Source: Pseudomonas citronellolis
GTDB taxonomy: Bacteria > Pseudomonadota > Gammaproteobacteria > Pseudomonadales > Pseudomonadaceae
NCBI RefSeq assembly: GCF_900112375.1
Contig: NZ_FOLS01000047.1
Span: 1-43,709 of the forward strand
DNA length: 43,709 bases
Direction: 5' to 3'
In this document: positions 1-7,813 of the stretch, in pieces
Layout of the letters: each line of letters begins with the position of its first letter
Position numbering within the stretch: position 1 is the stretch's first letter
Made by a program: the position numbers and the translations under genes
Notes under the pieces: model-generated
Told to the model about the DNA's origin: nothing
Databases searched by the model: none
The model's input: the letters and a program-made list of their open reading frames with translations, nothing else

Positions 1-333
1 TGGATTACAGCTTGAAACGCTGGGTAGCGCTGACGCGCTACCTGGACGATGGTGCTGTGCCCATCGATAACAATGCGGTCGAGAACCAGATCAGGCCGTG
101 GGCGCTCGGTCGTTCGAACTGGCTCTTCGCAGGGTCACTGCGCAGCGGCAAGCGGGCGGCGGCGATCATGAGCTTGATCCAGTCGGCACGGATGAATGGG
201 CATGATCCATACGCCTATCTCAAGGATGTACTGACGCGGCTGCCGACGCAGAAGGCCAGCGAGATTGAGCAGCTGTTGCCGCATCAGTGGATACCAGCCT
301 GACCTGCGCAAGATGCCTTGCCCGTACGCTTAC
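1..333 (+). mobile_element. IS66-family insertion sequence, right end (partial)
   Basis: The window opens inside an IS66-type element. The transposase reading frame ends at 302. About 30 bp further on, the sequence ends in ACGCTTAC (326-333), which read on the minus strand is GTAAGCGT, the usual outer end of IS66-family terminal inverted repeats. I therefore place the element's right edge at 333. The left end and target duplication lie outside the window, so completeness cannot be judged. The edge sits directly against the coding frame of the downstream nuclease-helicase. Confidence 0.75.
3..302 (+). CDS. tnpC: IS66-family transposase (TnpC), C-terminal part
   Basis: This is the last 99 codons of an IS66 DDE transposase; the reading frame is open to the left edge, so the start is missing. 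Visible landmarks are the family-typical stretch PIDNNAVENQIRPWALGR, which carries the last acidic residue of the DDE triad (Glu in NAVEN), then NWLFAGS, a helical AAAIMSLIQSA segment and the C-terminal LLPHQW motif. TnpC works with the small TnpA and TnpB proteins, which would lie upstream outside the window. A TTG at 12 could be misread as a start but lies within the conserved catalytic domain. Confidence 0.93.
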   Translation, partial: DYSLKRWVALTRYLDDGAVPIDNNAVENQIRPWALGRSNWLFAGSLRSGKRAAAIMSLIQSARMNGHDPYAYLKDVLTRLPTQKASEIEQLLPHQWIPA

Positions 334-2244
334 AATTCGCCGGAGTATCAGGCTGCTGAGAGGCTAGCAGGTCTCGCAGCTGCGTATATTTCCGGGCTTG
401 ATGAAGATAGTCAGGTTGTTCTTGAGATTTTTCCTTCGGCTAAATGCTTTGGGCAAAAGGTCCAGGATATTGATTTGCTCGTTTTCTTTGCCAATTATCG
501 CAAAGAAGAAATCCGGTCAGAAAAAACCAATACACTAATCCATTCATTCTGTGCTTCGTTTGAAGTAAAGGGGCATTCGCCGAGCTTGGTTCGCTTTGAG
601 GGGAATAGGTGTTTTGTTAAATATAATGATAGTGATCATGATGTCACTACGCAAAGTGATGGGCAGAAATACTCTATAAAAAAGTACATTGAGAAAAATA
701 GCCTGAGCAAAAGCTCTCCTTGGATTACAAACTTTATTTGGCTCGAGCGAGTTCAATGCTCGCTTATTCCGAAGTCGCAGAACAACATCCTTGGATCAGA
801 TGTGACTTGGGGGCTCTTGTTGGAAAAGGTAGCCTTATTATCGAGTCGGCCAGGTTGTAACGAGGTGTGTTGCTTTTCCGTGCGCGCATACATGGCTAAC
901 ACTTTGGCAGTTTTTTCAAACGTGCTGGTCCCATCTAAAATCGACAGAAAGCGGCTTGAGGCGATCACAAGGTCTGTTCTGGATCGAACGCAGCAACAGT
1001 ACGCCGAGAAGCTGGGAAGGCAACTTCTAATATTTAGAGGGCGCGGGGGGACGGGAAAGACAGTACGCCTTATTCGCATGGCATATCAAGCATATGACGA
1101 GTTTGGTTTGCGTGTTGTACTGCTTACCTATAATAAGGCTTTAGTCGCAGATCTGCGTAGACTTCTGACCTTGCTCGGAGCTAAGGATTCGGTCGGGGTG
1201 GGAAGTATCTCGATCAAGACTATTCATAGCTTCATGCGCGAATGGCTGCTGGCTTTGGGTTTTATCTCGAAGCAGGAGCCCGATTTCCTTGAAGCATATG
1301 AAGAGTATAAAAAAACTGCGCTTGAGTACTTGTTGGCCGGTGCTGTGACACAAGAAGAAGTCGAGAGGTCGAGATCTACCCGCAGTAGGTCATTGACATG
1401 GGACCTGTTGCTCATCGATGAATCGCAAGATTGGCCTGCTACTGAGCGAGATCTAATCTATCAGCTATACGGGCCAAAGAAGGTAATCATTGCCGACGGG
1501 GTTGACCAGTTCGTACGAGGTGTGGAAAAAATCGATTGGCGAGCAAATATAGGAGTGTGCGAAAGTCAGATTGTTCCGCTAAGAAAAAGTCTGCGACTCA
1601 AGTCCAGCCTTTGCCAGACAGTAGGCCACTTCGCAAAGGAAATTGACTACGCGAATTGGAACCTCGAACCTCTGCCTGAATCACACGGCGGGAAAGTCAT
1701 CGTAGTTGTTGGTGATCCATTCTCCAAGAAATTTCATTCTAAACTAGTGGCAACTGCTAGAGATGATGGGAATAAGCCGATTGACATCCTGTTTTGTGTT
1801 CCACCTGGATGGGTGGAAACATCCGCCGATGGGCAAAGGCGCTCGAAGGTTGGAAAACAGTTTGCTGAATGGGGTCTTGAGTGTTGGGACGCCGTCGATC
1901 CGGAGCAGCGAGATGAATATCCAACCAGCGTTGAGCAGTTTAGGATTGTTCAGTACGAGTCATGCCGAGGCCTTGAGGGATGGGTCGTGGTTAATTTCGC
2001 CTTAGATGAGTTTTTTTCTTACAAACAGGAGAACGCTAAAGTCAGCGAGGAGGAGAAAAACGATATATTCTACGACGAGGCAGAGGCGGCCCTGGAGTAT
2101 GCGAGAAAGTGGGTAATGATTCCTCTTACAAGAGCAATAGATACACTCGTAATCCATGTCTCGGATCCTGGGTCATACATTGGAAGGGTCGCTATTGATT
2201 TGCATCGGAAGTATCCTGATAGCATTGATTATTATGAGTTTTAA
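313..2244 (+). CDS. NERD-like nuclease / superfamily 1 helicase fusion, possibly 5'-truncated
   Basis: A 643-residue protein if read from the ATG at 313. The N-terminal part (about residues 40-130) looks like a NERD (PD-(D/E)XK) nuclease: DIDLL (52-56), FEVKG (83-87, giving E84-x-K86), then a DVTTQ...Q segment. The rest is a complete SF1 helicase: Walker A GRGGTGKT (243-250), motif II IDESQD (368-373), motif III ADGVDQ, a motif IV-like LRKSLR, motif V ESCRGLEG and motif VI IPLTRAID (603-610). Nuclease-helicase fusions of this kind, such as the staphylococcal Nhi protein, are known in phage defence; that role is inferred here from domains and island context. The gene is clearly AT-richer than the window. 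The first residues are encoded by the IS66 end and no other in-frame Met occurs before about residue 193, so the native N-terminus may be lost. No good ribosome binding site precedes 313. Confidence 0.8.
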   Translation: MPCPYAYNSPEYQAAERLAGLAAAYISGLDEDSQVVLEIFPSAKCFGQKVQDIDLLVFFANYRKEEIRSEKTNTLIHSFCASFEVKGHSPSLVRFEGNRCFVKYNDSDHDVTTQSDGQKYSIKKYIEKNSLSKSSPWITNFIWLERVQCSLIPKSQNNILGSDVTWGLLLEKVALLSSRPGCNEVCCFSVRAYMANTLAVFSNVLVPSKIDRKRLEAITRSVLDRTQQQYAEKLGRQLLIFRGRGGTGKTVRLIRMAYQAYDEFGLRVVLLTYNKALVADLRRLLTLLGAKDSVGVGSISIKTIHSFMREWLLALGFISKQEPDFLEAYEEYKKTALEYLLAGAVTQEEVERSRSTRSRSLTWDLLLIDESQDWPATERDLIYQLYGPKKVIIADGVDQFVRGVEKIDWRANIGVCESQIVPLRKSLRLKSSLCQTVGHFAKEIDYANWNLEPLPESHGGKVIVVVGDPFSKKFHSKLVATARDDGNKPIDILFCVPPGWVETSADGQRRSKVGKQFAEWGLECWDAVDPEQRDEYPTSVEQFRIVQYESCRGLEGWVVVNFALDEFFSYKQENAKVSEEEKNDIFYDEAEAALEYARKWVMIPLTRAIDTLVIHVSDPGSYIGRVAIDLHRKYPDSIDYYEF

Positions 2245-2665
2245 GGCTTCGGTACTATCGTCTAATAGTTGGTTTTGGTGGGGCTTTATACAGTGCGAAC
2301 TTTCACTGTAGAAAAACAGGTTTCGTCTTGTGCGCTTCTAGGCTCAGGTAGTGAAGTTCACTTCTGCTCGAAAGCGAGCCATGTTTAATATTTTTAAGAT
2401 TAAACATGGTTGTGGGCTCTCAGGTAGAGGTTTATGTGTTGATGCTTATTTTTATAGATGACGTGAGCGTTAGATCCGGAGAAGTTCTTTGCGGTTTCGT
2501 AGCCTGGATACCATGTCGCGATATCGTGGGCAGCGATCGCAATACTTTAGAGGGCGCCCAATACCGCCTGTGACACCCCCCGCAACTGAGGCTCCTGCAG
2601 CTGCAATGCGGCCAAAGGTATATATACGAAACTTTACTCCTTGGGACTCAATTAGTCGCTCCAGA
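2245..2665. other. AT-rich non-coding stretch after the nuclease-helicase
   Basis: I see no convincing gene here. The stretch contains an 11-bp perfect inverted repeat with a 9-nt loop (2379-2409, arms CCATGTTTAAT and ATTAAACATGG) and a short palindrome GTGAAGTTCAC near 2351. The long stem could be a terminator-like or operator element, but no clear T-run follows it on either strand. An 84-codon open frame over 2489-2743 is not a gene in its own right, because its second half is the start of the decayed transposase described next. Confidence 0.5.
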
Positions 2666-2910
2666 GTTGCGACGATTGAGAAAGGCCTGAAGCTGAACCG
2701 TTACTGGGGCTCGAACTGCCAAGGGTGTACATTGAAGGAATAATGCACATAGAGTGCTCAGCGGCGATTGAGTCGCATGGGAACATGAGTCGGTGCTTGA
2801 CGCGATGCAGCCCCGCCTAGATCAAGCTCTGGAAATGATACGCATCCGCTGCCCGACGACGGTGGAGCATCCGTTCTGCGCGCTGAAGACTTGAATGGGC
2901 GCCGCAGCAA
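2666..2910 (+). pseudogene. Decayed IS1182-like transposase remnant
   Basis: Two frames together give recognisable pieces of an IS1182-type DDE transposase. The first is KGLKLNRYWGSNCQGCTLKE (about 2681-2740), a cysteine-containing segment of this family. After stop codons and a frameshift, WEHESVLDAMQPRLDQ (from 2778) and TVEHPFCALK (from about 2862) follow, and a TGA replaces the Trp that normally precedes MGA. The family pattern is RYW.SNC..C.LK...RWEHE..LD.MQ..L...VEHPFGTLKxWMG. The fragment has at least three stops and one frameshift, so it is not functional. It marks past transposition inside the accessory element. Confidence 0.75.
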
Positions 2911-3002
2911 CACCCTCACCAATACTGCAGCGTTGCGCCAACGCTGGCTGGGCGTATTGCCCGGCGACTGAGAGTGATGAGCGATCGCTCAATTAGTCTC
3001 CG

Positions 3003-4400
3003 CTATGGCATCGCATCTCCAGTGCTCTGGATGGCTTCGAGACGTTCGCCGAGCCGTTTCCAGGCATCTGCTTTTTCTTTGGCATAATCGTGATGCAGAT
3101 AATGCCTGCGTACCTTTGAACCACCCAGCAAGTGATTTTGACAACGATCGATGATTTCCAGTGCGACACCAAGCTCTTGCATCATGGTGGCACCGGTACG
3201 GCGCAAGTCATGAGGAGTCCATTCCCCTTTGGTGCCTTTGCTTAGTACCAGTGAGTCGTCATGGTGGCGGCCAGTAAGTGGCTTGCTGCGATTCTTGAAG
3301 CGGCACTGCCGGTCACCAATTAGCTTGCTGACTGTCTTGGTGTCAACGTGGCTATTCTCATCCTTGCTGGGGAAGCAGAACGGGGTATGGCCGGTTTCTT
3401 CTTTCAGGCGCTCGAACTGCTTCAGCGCGAATGACGACAGAAATACATGGTGATCCTGGCGCTTGCCCTTGTGGCCCTTCGTAGCCTCGGCAGGGATGAA
3501 CCAGGTGCCTTTCTCCAGATCCACATGACGCCATTCGGATTTGAGCAGTTCGCCGATGCGGCAGAGGGTGCTCAGGCAGATCCAGACGGCGCATTGCACG
3601 CGCGGATTGACTGGGCGGATGCCAGAGTATTTCTGGCCGGCGGGGAGGGCGTCGTAGTCGCGTTCCAGGCGGGCGAAGATATCACGCAGCTCGCGGATTT
3701 CGTCAGGAGAGAGCAGGCGATCGCGCTGTTCCTCGTAGTCGTGGTCGAGCAGCTTATTGACATCAATTAGGTCGGCTGGATTGCCGTCGGCCATCAGGGT
3801 GCGCCATGGCTTGCGTTTCTCGGCCCAGCGCAGCATCTGGCCGATGTCCTTGCTGCGAATCACTACGGTGCGATTCAGGCCGCGGGCTTTGACTGAGCGT
3901 AAGACGTTGAGCAGGTCTTTCTCGGTCAGGGTGCGCAGCGGCTTCTTGCCAATGAGTGGAAGCACGTCTTTGGTGAAACTACGGCGCAACTCGGCGTTGC
4001 CGTCCTGGCGGGACACACCGTCGCGCATCCATTCTTCGAAGAGATCGGCGACCGTCTTGTTCTCTGCAGCCTGGCGCTCGGCTTCAGCAATGGTGGCAGC
4101 GATGGCGGCCTGGGCTTCGATCTTGGCGGCCTTGCGGGCAGCGGTGGGGTCGATTCCTTTGGCGGCTATCGCTTTCACTTCGTCGCGTTCGGCGCGAATC
4201 TGCGCTAGCGATTTCTTCGGCCAACTGCCCAGGCTTTGGTCGCGCTTCATTCCATCCTGCTTGAATTCGTAGCGGAACTGCACCGTCACGCCGCGCACGC
4301 CGGCACGGACTTTGGCGACCAGTCCCCCGTCTTCGCGGAGGATCCGGCCGTCATCGGCTGTGGTGAGCGCCTCCAGTTGCTTGGCTGTCAGTTTGGCCAT
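3003..4400 (-). CDS. Tyrosine-type site-specific integrase (DUF4102/P4-like)
   Basis: A 465-residue tyrosine recombinase. The N-terminus (1-90) is an arm-site DNA-binding domain of the DUF4102 type with LREDGGLVAKV; residues 115-210 form the SAM-like core-binding domain; the catalytic domain follows. The catalytic set is visible: R281 (in LCRIGELLKSEW), a lysine in the EATKGHKGK turn, H397 and R400 (HDLRR), H423 and the nucleophile Y434 (RRHYLHHDY). The start at 4400 has a good ribosome site (AGGGGTAGGAC). Integrases of this class usually lie just inside one end of an island with their 5' end facing the attachment site, so the element should extend leftward through the nuclease-helicase and IS66, with its right junction in 4400-4600. 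The gene looks intact, so the element may still be mobile if the other end is complete. Confidence 0.92.
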   Translation of the reverse strand: MAKLTAKQLEALTTADDGRILREDGGLVAKVRAGVRGVTVQFRYEFKQDGMKRDQSLGSWPKKSLAQIRAERDEVKAIAAKGIDPTAARKAAKIEAQAAIAATIAEAERQAAENKTVADLFEEWMRDGVSRQDGNAELRRSFTKDVLPLIGKKPLRTLTEKDLLNVLRSVKARGLNRTVVIRSKDIGQMLRWAEKRKPWRTLMADGNPADLIDVNKLLDHDYEEQRDRLLSPDEIRELRDIFARLERDYDALPAGQKYSGIRPVNPRVQCAVWICLSTLCRIGELLKSEWRHVDLEKGTWFIPAEATKGHKGKRQDHHVFLSSFALKQFERLKEETGHTPFCFPSKDENSHVDTKTVSKLIGDRQCRFKNRSKPLTGRHHDDSLVLSKGTKGEWTPHDLRRTGATMMQELGVALEIIDRCQNHLLGGSKVRRHYLHHDYAKEKADAWKRLGERLEAIQSTGDAMP

Positions 4401-4433
4401 GTCCTACCCCTTGCCTAGTTCGGCTTCATGGAA

Positions 4434-4455
4434 TTTTACCCCACTTTTACCCCAC
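4434..4455. repeat. 11-bp tandem direct repeat upstream of integrase
   Basis: Two perfect, abutting copies of TTTTACCCCAC (4434-4444 and 4445-4455) lie 34 bp upstream of the integrase start. Short direct repeats in this position are typical arm-type binding sites for DUF4102 integrases. The sequence shows the repeat; the binding role is inferred. Confidence 0.6.
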
Positions 4456-4472
4456 CTAATCGTTTGGCTGTC

Positions 4473-4579
4473 GGTGGATGCTCGTGGATCGCGATGGACG
4501 CTAATTTAGCCTGTATGCCCCGTATTTACTAGGGTGTAGGCGATCCGTCAGTGTCCATCGGCGTCCATGGAAATCCACC
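4473..4579. other. Imperfect 30-bp inverted repeat, possible attachment-site region
   Basis: A 30-bp arm at 4473-4502 (GGTGGAT...CGATGGAC..CT) is repeated inverted at 4550-4579 with the same length and roughly three quarters of positions identical. A 47-bp AT-richer centre around ATGCCCCGTATTTACTAG separates the arms. Placed between the integrase and backbone genes, this could hold the recombination core or integrase/excisionase sites. No tRNA or tmRNA gene could be found here, and without the other junction the crossover point cannot be fixed. Confidence 0.4.
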
Positions 4580-4886
4580 AAATAAGCGCATGGGGTGCAA
4601 GGGGTAGATTATTTAGGGCGCTCTGTCTCGATCAAGTATTGCTAAGCACATACGCTGCTTGAGCTGTTTTTATTTCTGGCTCCAAATTGCGCACGAAACC
4701 ATCGAGAGAACTCGCTCATATCCAAGTCTGAAACAGCATCCGGCCAGACCTACTGGCTTGAAGGCCCTTGTCAGATAGCGGCCTTCGCTGAGGTCAGGCG
4801 ACGTCACTATGGAATGGCAGCCACTGCTCAACAAAACCAGCCGACCCCCACCCAGCAGAAGTCGGCCCCCCAACAGCCCAAACCCC
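4580..4886. other. Intergenic junction between accessory element and backbone
   Basis: No gene is supported in this stretch. The minus-strand open frame at 4670-4873 has no recognisable features and unlikely composition. Base composition rises from AT-rich to GC-rich around 4730-4860, consistent with passing from the island into backbone sequence. Confidence 0.4.
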
Positions 4887-5981
4887 TCACGTCCCAGTCT
4901 TCACCCTCGTCCAGACCCGCGTACGCACCCGCTCAAGCCTCAAGGGCAATGTCTCTAGCGGATACAACGTATCCATGACCTCCTTCGTGGGATACAGCGC
5001 CGGGTTTTCGCGCAGTTGGGCGTCTATCAGTTTGGTGGCGTCCTTGTTGCCGTTGGGGTAGCCGACGTAGTTGGAGTTCTTCGCGGTAATTTCCGGGCGC
5101 AGGATGTAGTCGATGAAGGCGTAGCCTTGTTGTGGGTGTGGCGCGTCCTTGAGCAGCACCAGGTTTTCCATCCACACCGGGGCGCCTTCGCGGGGGATGC
5201 TGTAGGTGATCTTCATGCCGTTGTGGGCCCGTTCGGCGGTCTGTTTGGCGCTGTATACCGAGCCGCCCCAGCCGACCACGGCGCAGATGTCGCCGTTGGC
5301 CAGGTCGGAGGGGAACTTCGATGAGTCGAAGTAGCGGATGTAGGGGCGGATGCTGCGCAGCAGGGCTTCGGCGCGTTCGTAGTCGGCCGGGTTCTTGCTG
5401 TTGGGCGGCAGGCCCAGGTAGTGCAGGGCGATGGGGATGATTTCCACCGGCGCGTCGAGCATGGCGACGCCGCATTCGCTGAGCTTGCTGATGTTTTCCT
5501 TCTTGAAGATCAGGTCCCACGAGTCCACCGGCGCGTCGGGCCCCAGCCGTTGGGCGACCTTGTCGGCGTTGTAGCCGATGCCGGTGGTGCCCCACATGTA
5601 GGGCGCCGCGTAGCGGTTACCCGGGTCGTTCACCTGCAGTTTGTGCAGCACTTCGGCGTCCAGGTGCGGCCAGTTGCCCAGCTGCGAGCGGTCCAGTTCC
5701 TGCAGCACGCCGGCCTTGGCGAAGTTGGGGATGAGGTCATCCGGGATGATGACCACGTCGTAGCCGCTGCGGCCGGCCATCAGCTTGCTTTCCATCACCT
5801 CGGCATCGTCGAAGACGTCCTGGACCAGCTTGATGCCGGTGGCGGCCTGCAGTTCCTTGGCCGTGTCCGGCGCGAGGAAGTCGGACCAGTTGTACAGGTG
5901 CACGGTCGGCGGCTCGGCGTAGGCGGTGCCCAGCGCGAGCAACGAGGCCAGGCCGAACGGGAAGAGGCGCGGGAGTTTCAT
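4887..5981 (-). CDS. Polyamine-type ABC transporter periplasmic binding protein
   Basis: A 364-residue secreted solute-binding protein of the PotD/PotF/SpuD-SpuE family, which delivers putrescine or spermidine-like compounds to an inner-membrane ABC importer. A Sec signal peptide spans about residues 1-22 (hydrophobic core FGLASLLALGTAYA, cleavage after AYA). The mature protein starts with PTVHLYNWSDFLAP, the family signature whose Trp and Asp contact the amine. Other family landmarks are GYDVVIIPDD, YMWGTTGIGYN, GGSVYSAKQTAERA and GYPNGNKDATKLI. No permease or ATPase lies next to it, so it is an orphan binding protein or works with a distant transporter. It follows the hydrolase gene by 84 bp on the same strand and may be co-transcribed. 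The ligand is not determined. Confidence 0.9.
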   Translation of the reverse strand: MKLPRLFPFGLASLLALGTAYAEPPTVHLYNWSDFLAPDTAKELQAATGIKLVQDVFDDAEVMESKLMAGRSGYDVVIIPDDLIPNFAKAGVLQELDRSQLGNWPHLDAEVLHKLQVNDPGNRYAAPYMWGTTGIGYNADKVAQRLGPDAPVDSWDLIFKKENISKLSECGVAMLDAPVEIIPIALHYLGLPPNSKNPADYERAEALLRSIRPYIRYFDSSKFPSDLANGDICAVVGWGGSVYSAKQTAERAHNGMKITYSIPREGAPVWMENLVLLKDAPHPQQGYAFIDYILRPEITAKNSNYVGYPNGNKDATKLIDAQLRENPALYPTKEVMDTLYPLETLPLRLERVRTRVWTRVKTGT

Positions 5982-6070
5982 CTGGGGCTCCTGGCTGGCC
6001 TGTTCCCCGGGAGGTGGCCAGCGGTCTGTTGTTATTGGCAGGTAGCGAAGGGCGCTTGCAAAGCGTGGAC

Positions 6071-6886
6071 TCAGGGGATCAGCAGCTCACGGCGGCCGTC
6101 GGCGTGCTCGATGCGTTCGCCGGGCAGCTGGAAGCGCTTTTCCGCCTGGTAGTCGTAGAGTTCGCGGGCGGCGGCGATCTGGCTGAAGTCCAGTTCGACG
6201 AAGTGCCGGCATTCGCGGTTGCCGGCCTCGAACTGGATGCGGCCGAAGGGGTCGACCACCGCGCTGCAGCCGGCGAAGGTGATGTCGTCCTCGCCGTCGC
6301 CCACGCGGTTCACCACGACGGCGAACACCTGGTTCTCCTGGGCGCGGGCGGTGATGGAGGTGCGGTGGACGTGGCCGTAGGGCTCCATGTTGCCGTCGCT
6401 GACCAGGATCAGTTCGGCGCCGAGTTCCGCCAGGGCGCGGGCGCTCTCGGGGAACTCGCTGTCGTAGCAGATCAGCAGGCCGATGCGCACGCCGCGCCAC
6501 TCAAGGGTGGCGTAGCGGTCGCCGGGCAGCACCAGGCCCGGTTCGGAGACCCACAGGTGGGTCTTGCGGTAGCTCAGCGCCAGGCCTTCGGGGGCCACGA
6601 ATACGCTGGTGTTGTAGAAGCGGCCGCCGTCGTTCTCAATCAGGCCGACGACCACCGCCACGCCGCGCTCGCGGGCGGCTCGCTGCACGGCCTGCAGGCT
6701 CGGGCCATCCAGCGGTTCGGCATTGGCGGCGATGTTCTGCGCGTTGAGGAAGCCGGTGATCTGCGCCTCGGGGAAGACGACGATGTCGGTGTCTGGCGCG
6801 CAGCCGGCGATGGCCTGCAGGATGCGGTGGAGGTTGTAGGAGGTGTCGCCGTCGCGGGCGGCTTGTTGCACGAGCTCGAGTTTCAT
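6071..6886 (-). CDS. Carbon-nitrogen hydrolase (nitrilase superfamily)
   Basis: A 271-residue cytoplasmic hydrolase of the nitrilase/amidase superfamily, cleaving C-N bonds in amides, nitriles or N-carbamoyl compounds. The catalytic triad is visible: E40 (VVFPEAQ), K108 (YRKTHLW) and C140 (LLICYDSEFPE). Other core pieces are YNTSVFVAPEG and ITARAQENQVFAVVVNRVG. The start was set at the ATG at 6886 because the protein aligns from there with the usual N-terminal beta strand (MKLELVQQAA) and AAGGT lies upstream; the open frame continues further but with no homologous content. With the polyamine-type binding protein downstream and a divergent LuxR-type regulator upstream, a role in amine-derived amide catabolism is plausible but inferred. 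Confidence 0.88.
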   Translation of the reverse strand: MKLELVQQAARDGDTSYNLHRILQAIAGCAPDTDIVVFPEAQITGFLNAQNIAANAEPLDGPSLQAVQRAARERGVAVVVGLIENDGGRFYNTSVFVAPEGLALSYRKTHLWVSEPGLVLPGDRYATLEWRGVRIGLLICYDSEFPESARALAELGAELILVSDGNMEPYGHVHRTSITARAQENQVFAVVVNRVGDGEDDITFAGCSAVVDPFGRIQFEAGNRECRHFVELDFSQIAAARELYDYQAEKRFQLPGERIEHADGRRELLIP

Positions 6887-7015
6887 TGTTCGGACCTTGT
6901 CGATGAGCTGGGGCCGCACCGGGAAAGTCGGTGACTTTTCGGCAGGGCCAGTGCAAGTATGCGAAGCGCAAGCGAATTTCCTATTCCGCCGTTTAGTTAA
7001 CCCTGGGGGTACTGC

Positions 7016-7807
7016 ATGGCTCTGACGCTCCTGGACGTGGCCTGGCACCGGGCCTTCGGGCAACTGGCCGAGCGCCTCGACCGACCCGATTTCTGGCGCG
7101 CCCTGGCCGACGTACTGGGCGACCACATGGCGCTGGGCAGCTGGGTGGCGCTGATGTTCAGCGACGACCGCCCGCGCATATTCGCCGAGAGCCCCTACCA
7201 GGGCGGCGGCCCCGACCCGCTGTTCCACGATTACGTTGAGGGCCTGTACCTGCTCGATCCCTTCTACATCGCCAACCGCGAGCGGCCGGCAAGCGGCCTG
7301 TTCCGCCTCGCCGAGGTGGCCCCGGAGTGCTTCCGCGAGACCGAGTACTACCGGCTGTACTTCACGCACAACGTGGTGGAGGACGAGGTGCAGTACAACG
7401 TCTGCCTGGATGGCGAGCGCAGCCTGTGCCTGTCCCTGGGCAGCCGCTCGCGCTTCGAGCCGCAGCAGATCGCACTGCTCGAACTGATCCGCCCCTGGGT
7501 GTGCGCGCTGATGCGCCAGCGCCTGTTCTTCGAGGGCGGCGTCAACGAGCCATCCCCCCGGCCCGGCGTGCGCTGGCAGGGCAACCTTGAGCAGATCATG
7601 GCGCGCCTGGGCACGCCCCTGACCGGCCGGGAGCTGGACGTCATCCGCCTGGTGCTCAGCGGCTGTTCCAACAAGGAGGTGGCGGCCAAGCTCGACATCT
7701 CCGCCGAGACGGTGAAGGTCCACCGCCGGCACGTCTACGCCAAGCTCAAGGTCAAGTCGCAGCCGGAACTCTTCAAGGTCTTCCAGAACGCCCAGGCCGG
7801 CAGCTGA
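7016..7807 (+). CDS. LuxR-type HTH transcriptional regulator
   Basis: A 263-residue regulator. The C-terminal third is a GerE/LuxR helix-turn-helix (LTGRELDVIRLVLSGCSNKE...VKVHRRHVYAKLKVKS, about residues 203-255). The N-terminal two thirds form a sensor domain I do not recognise; it lacks an autoinducer-binding signature, so quorum sensing should not be assumed. It is divergent from the carbon-nitrogen hydrolase across a 129-bp gap, an arrangement typical of a regulator controlling its neighbour. The stop is only 6 bp from the end of the convergent IclR gene. Confidence 0.87.
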   Translation: MALTLLDVAWHRAFGQLAERLDRPDFWRALADVLGDHMALGSWVALMFSDDRPRIFAESPYQGGGPDPLFHDYVEGLYLLDPFYIANRERPASGLFRLAEVAPECFRETEYYRLYFTHNVVEDEVQYNVCLDGERSLCLSLGSRSRFEPQQIALLELIRPWVCALMRQRLFFEGGVNEPSPRPGVRWQGNLEQIMARLGTPLTGRELDVIRLVLSGCSNKEVAAKLDISAETVKVHRRHVYAKLKVKSQPELFKVFQNAQAGS

Positions 7808-7813
7808 CGCCGC

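Noticed and set aside
2489..2743. 84-codon open frame as an independent gene
   Set aside because: Its second half encodes a recognisable IS1182-type transposase segment that continues past stop codons, so it is part of a decayed transposase.
4400..4890. tRNA gene as integration target
   Set aside because: No cloverleaf or GTTCGA-type T-loop sequence could be found on either strand by eye.
6887..7732. Upstream extension of the carbon-nitrogen hydrolase frame
   Set aside because: It is antisense to the LuxR-type gene, has no homologous content, and the hydrolase fold begins exactly at the ATG at 6886.
7016..7807. Quorum-sensing LuxR receptor
   Set aside because: Only the HTH domain is LuxR-like; there is no autoinducer-binding signature and no LuxI-type synthase nearby.
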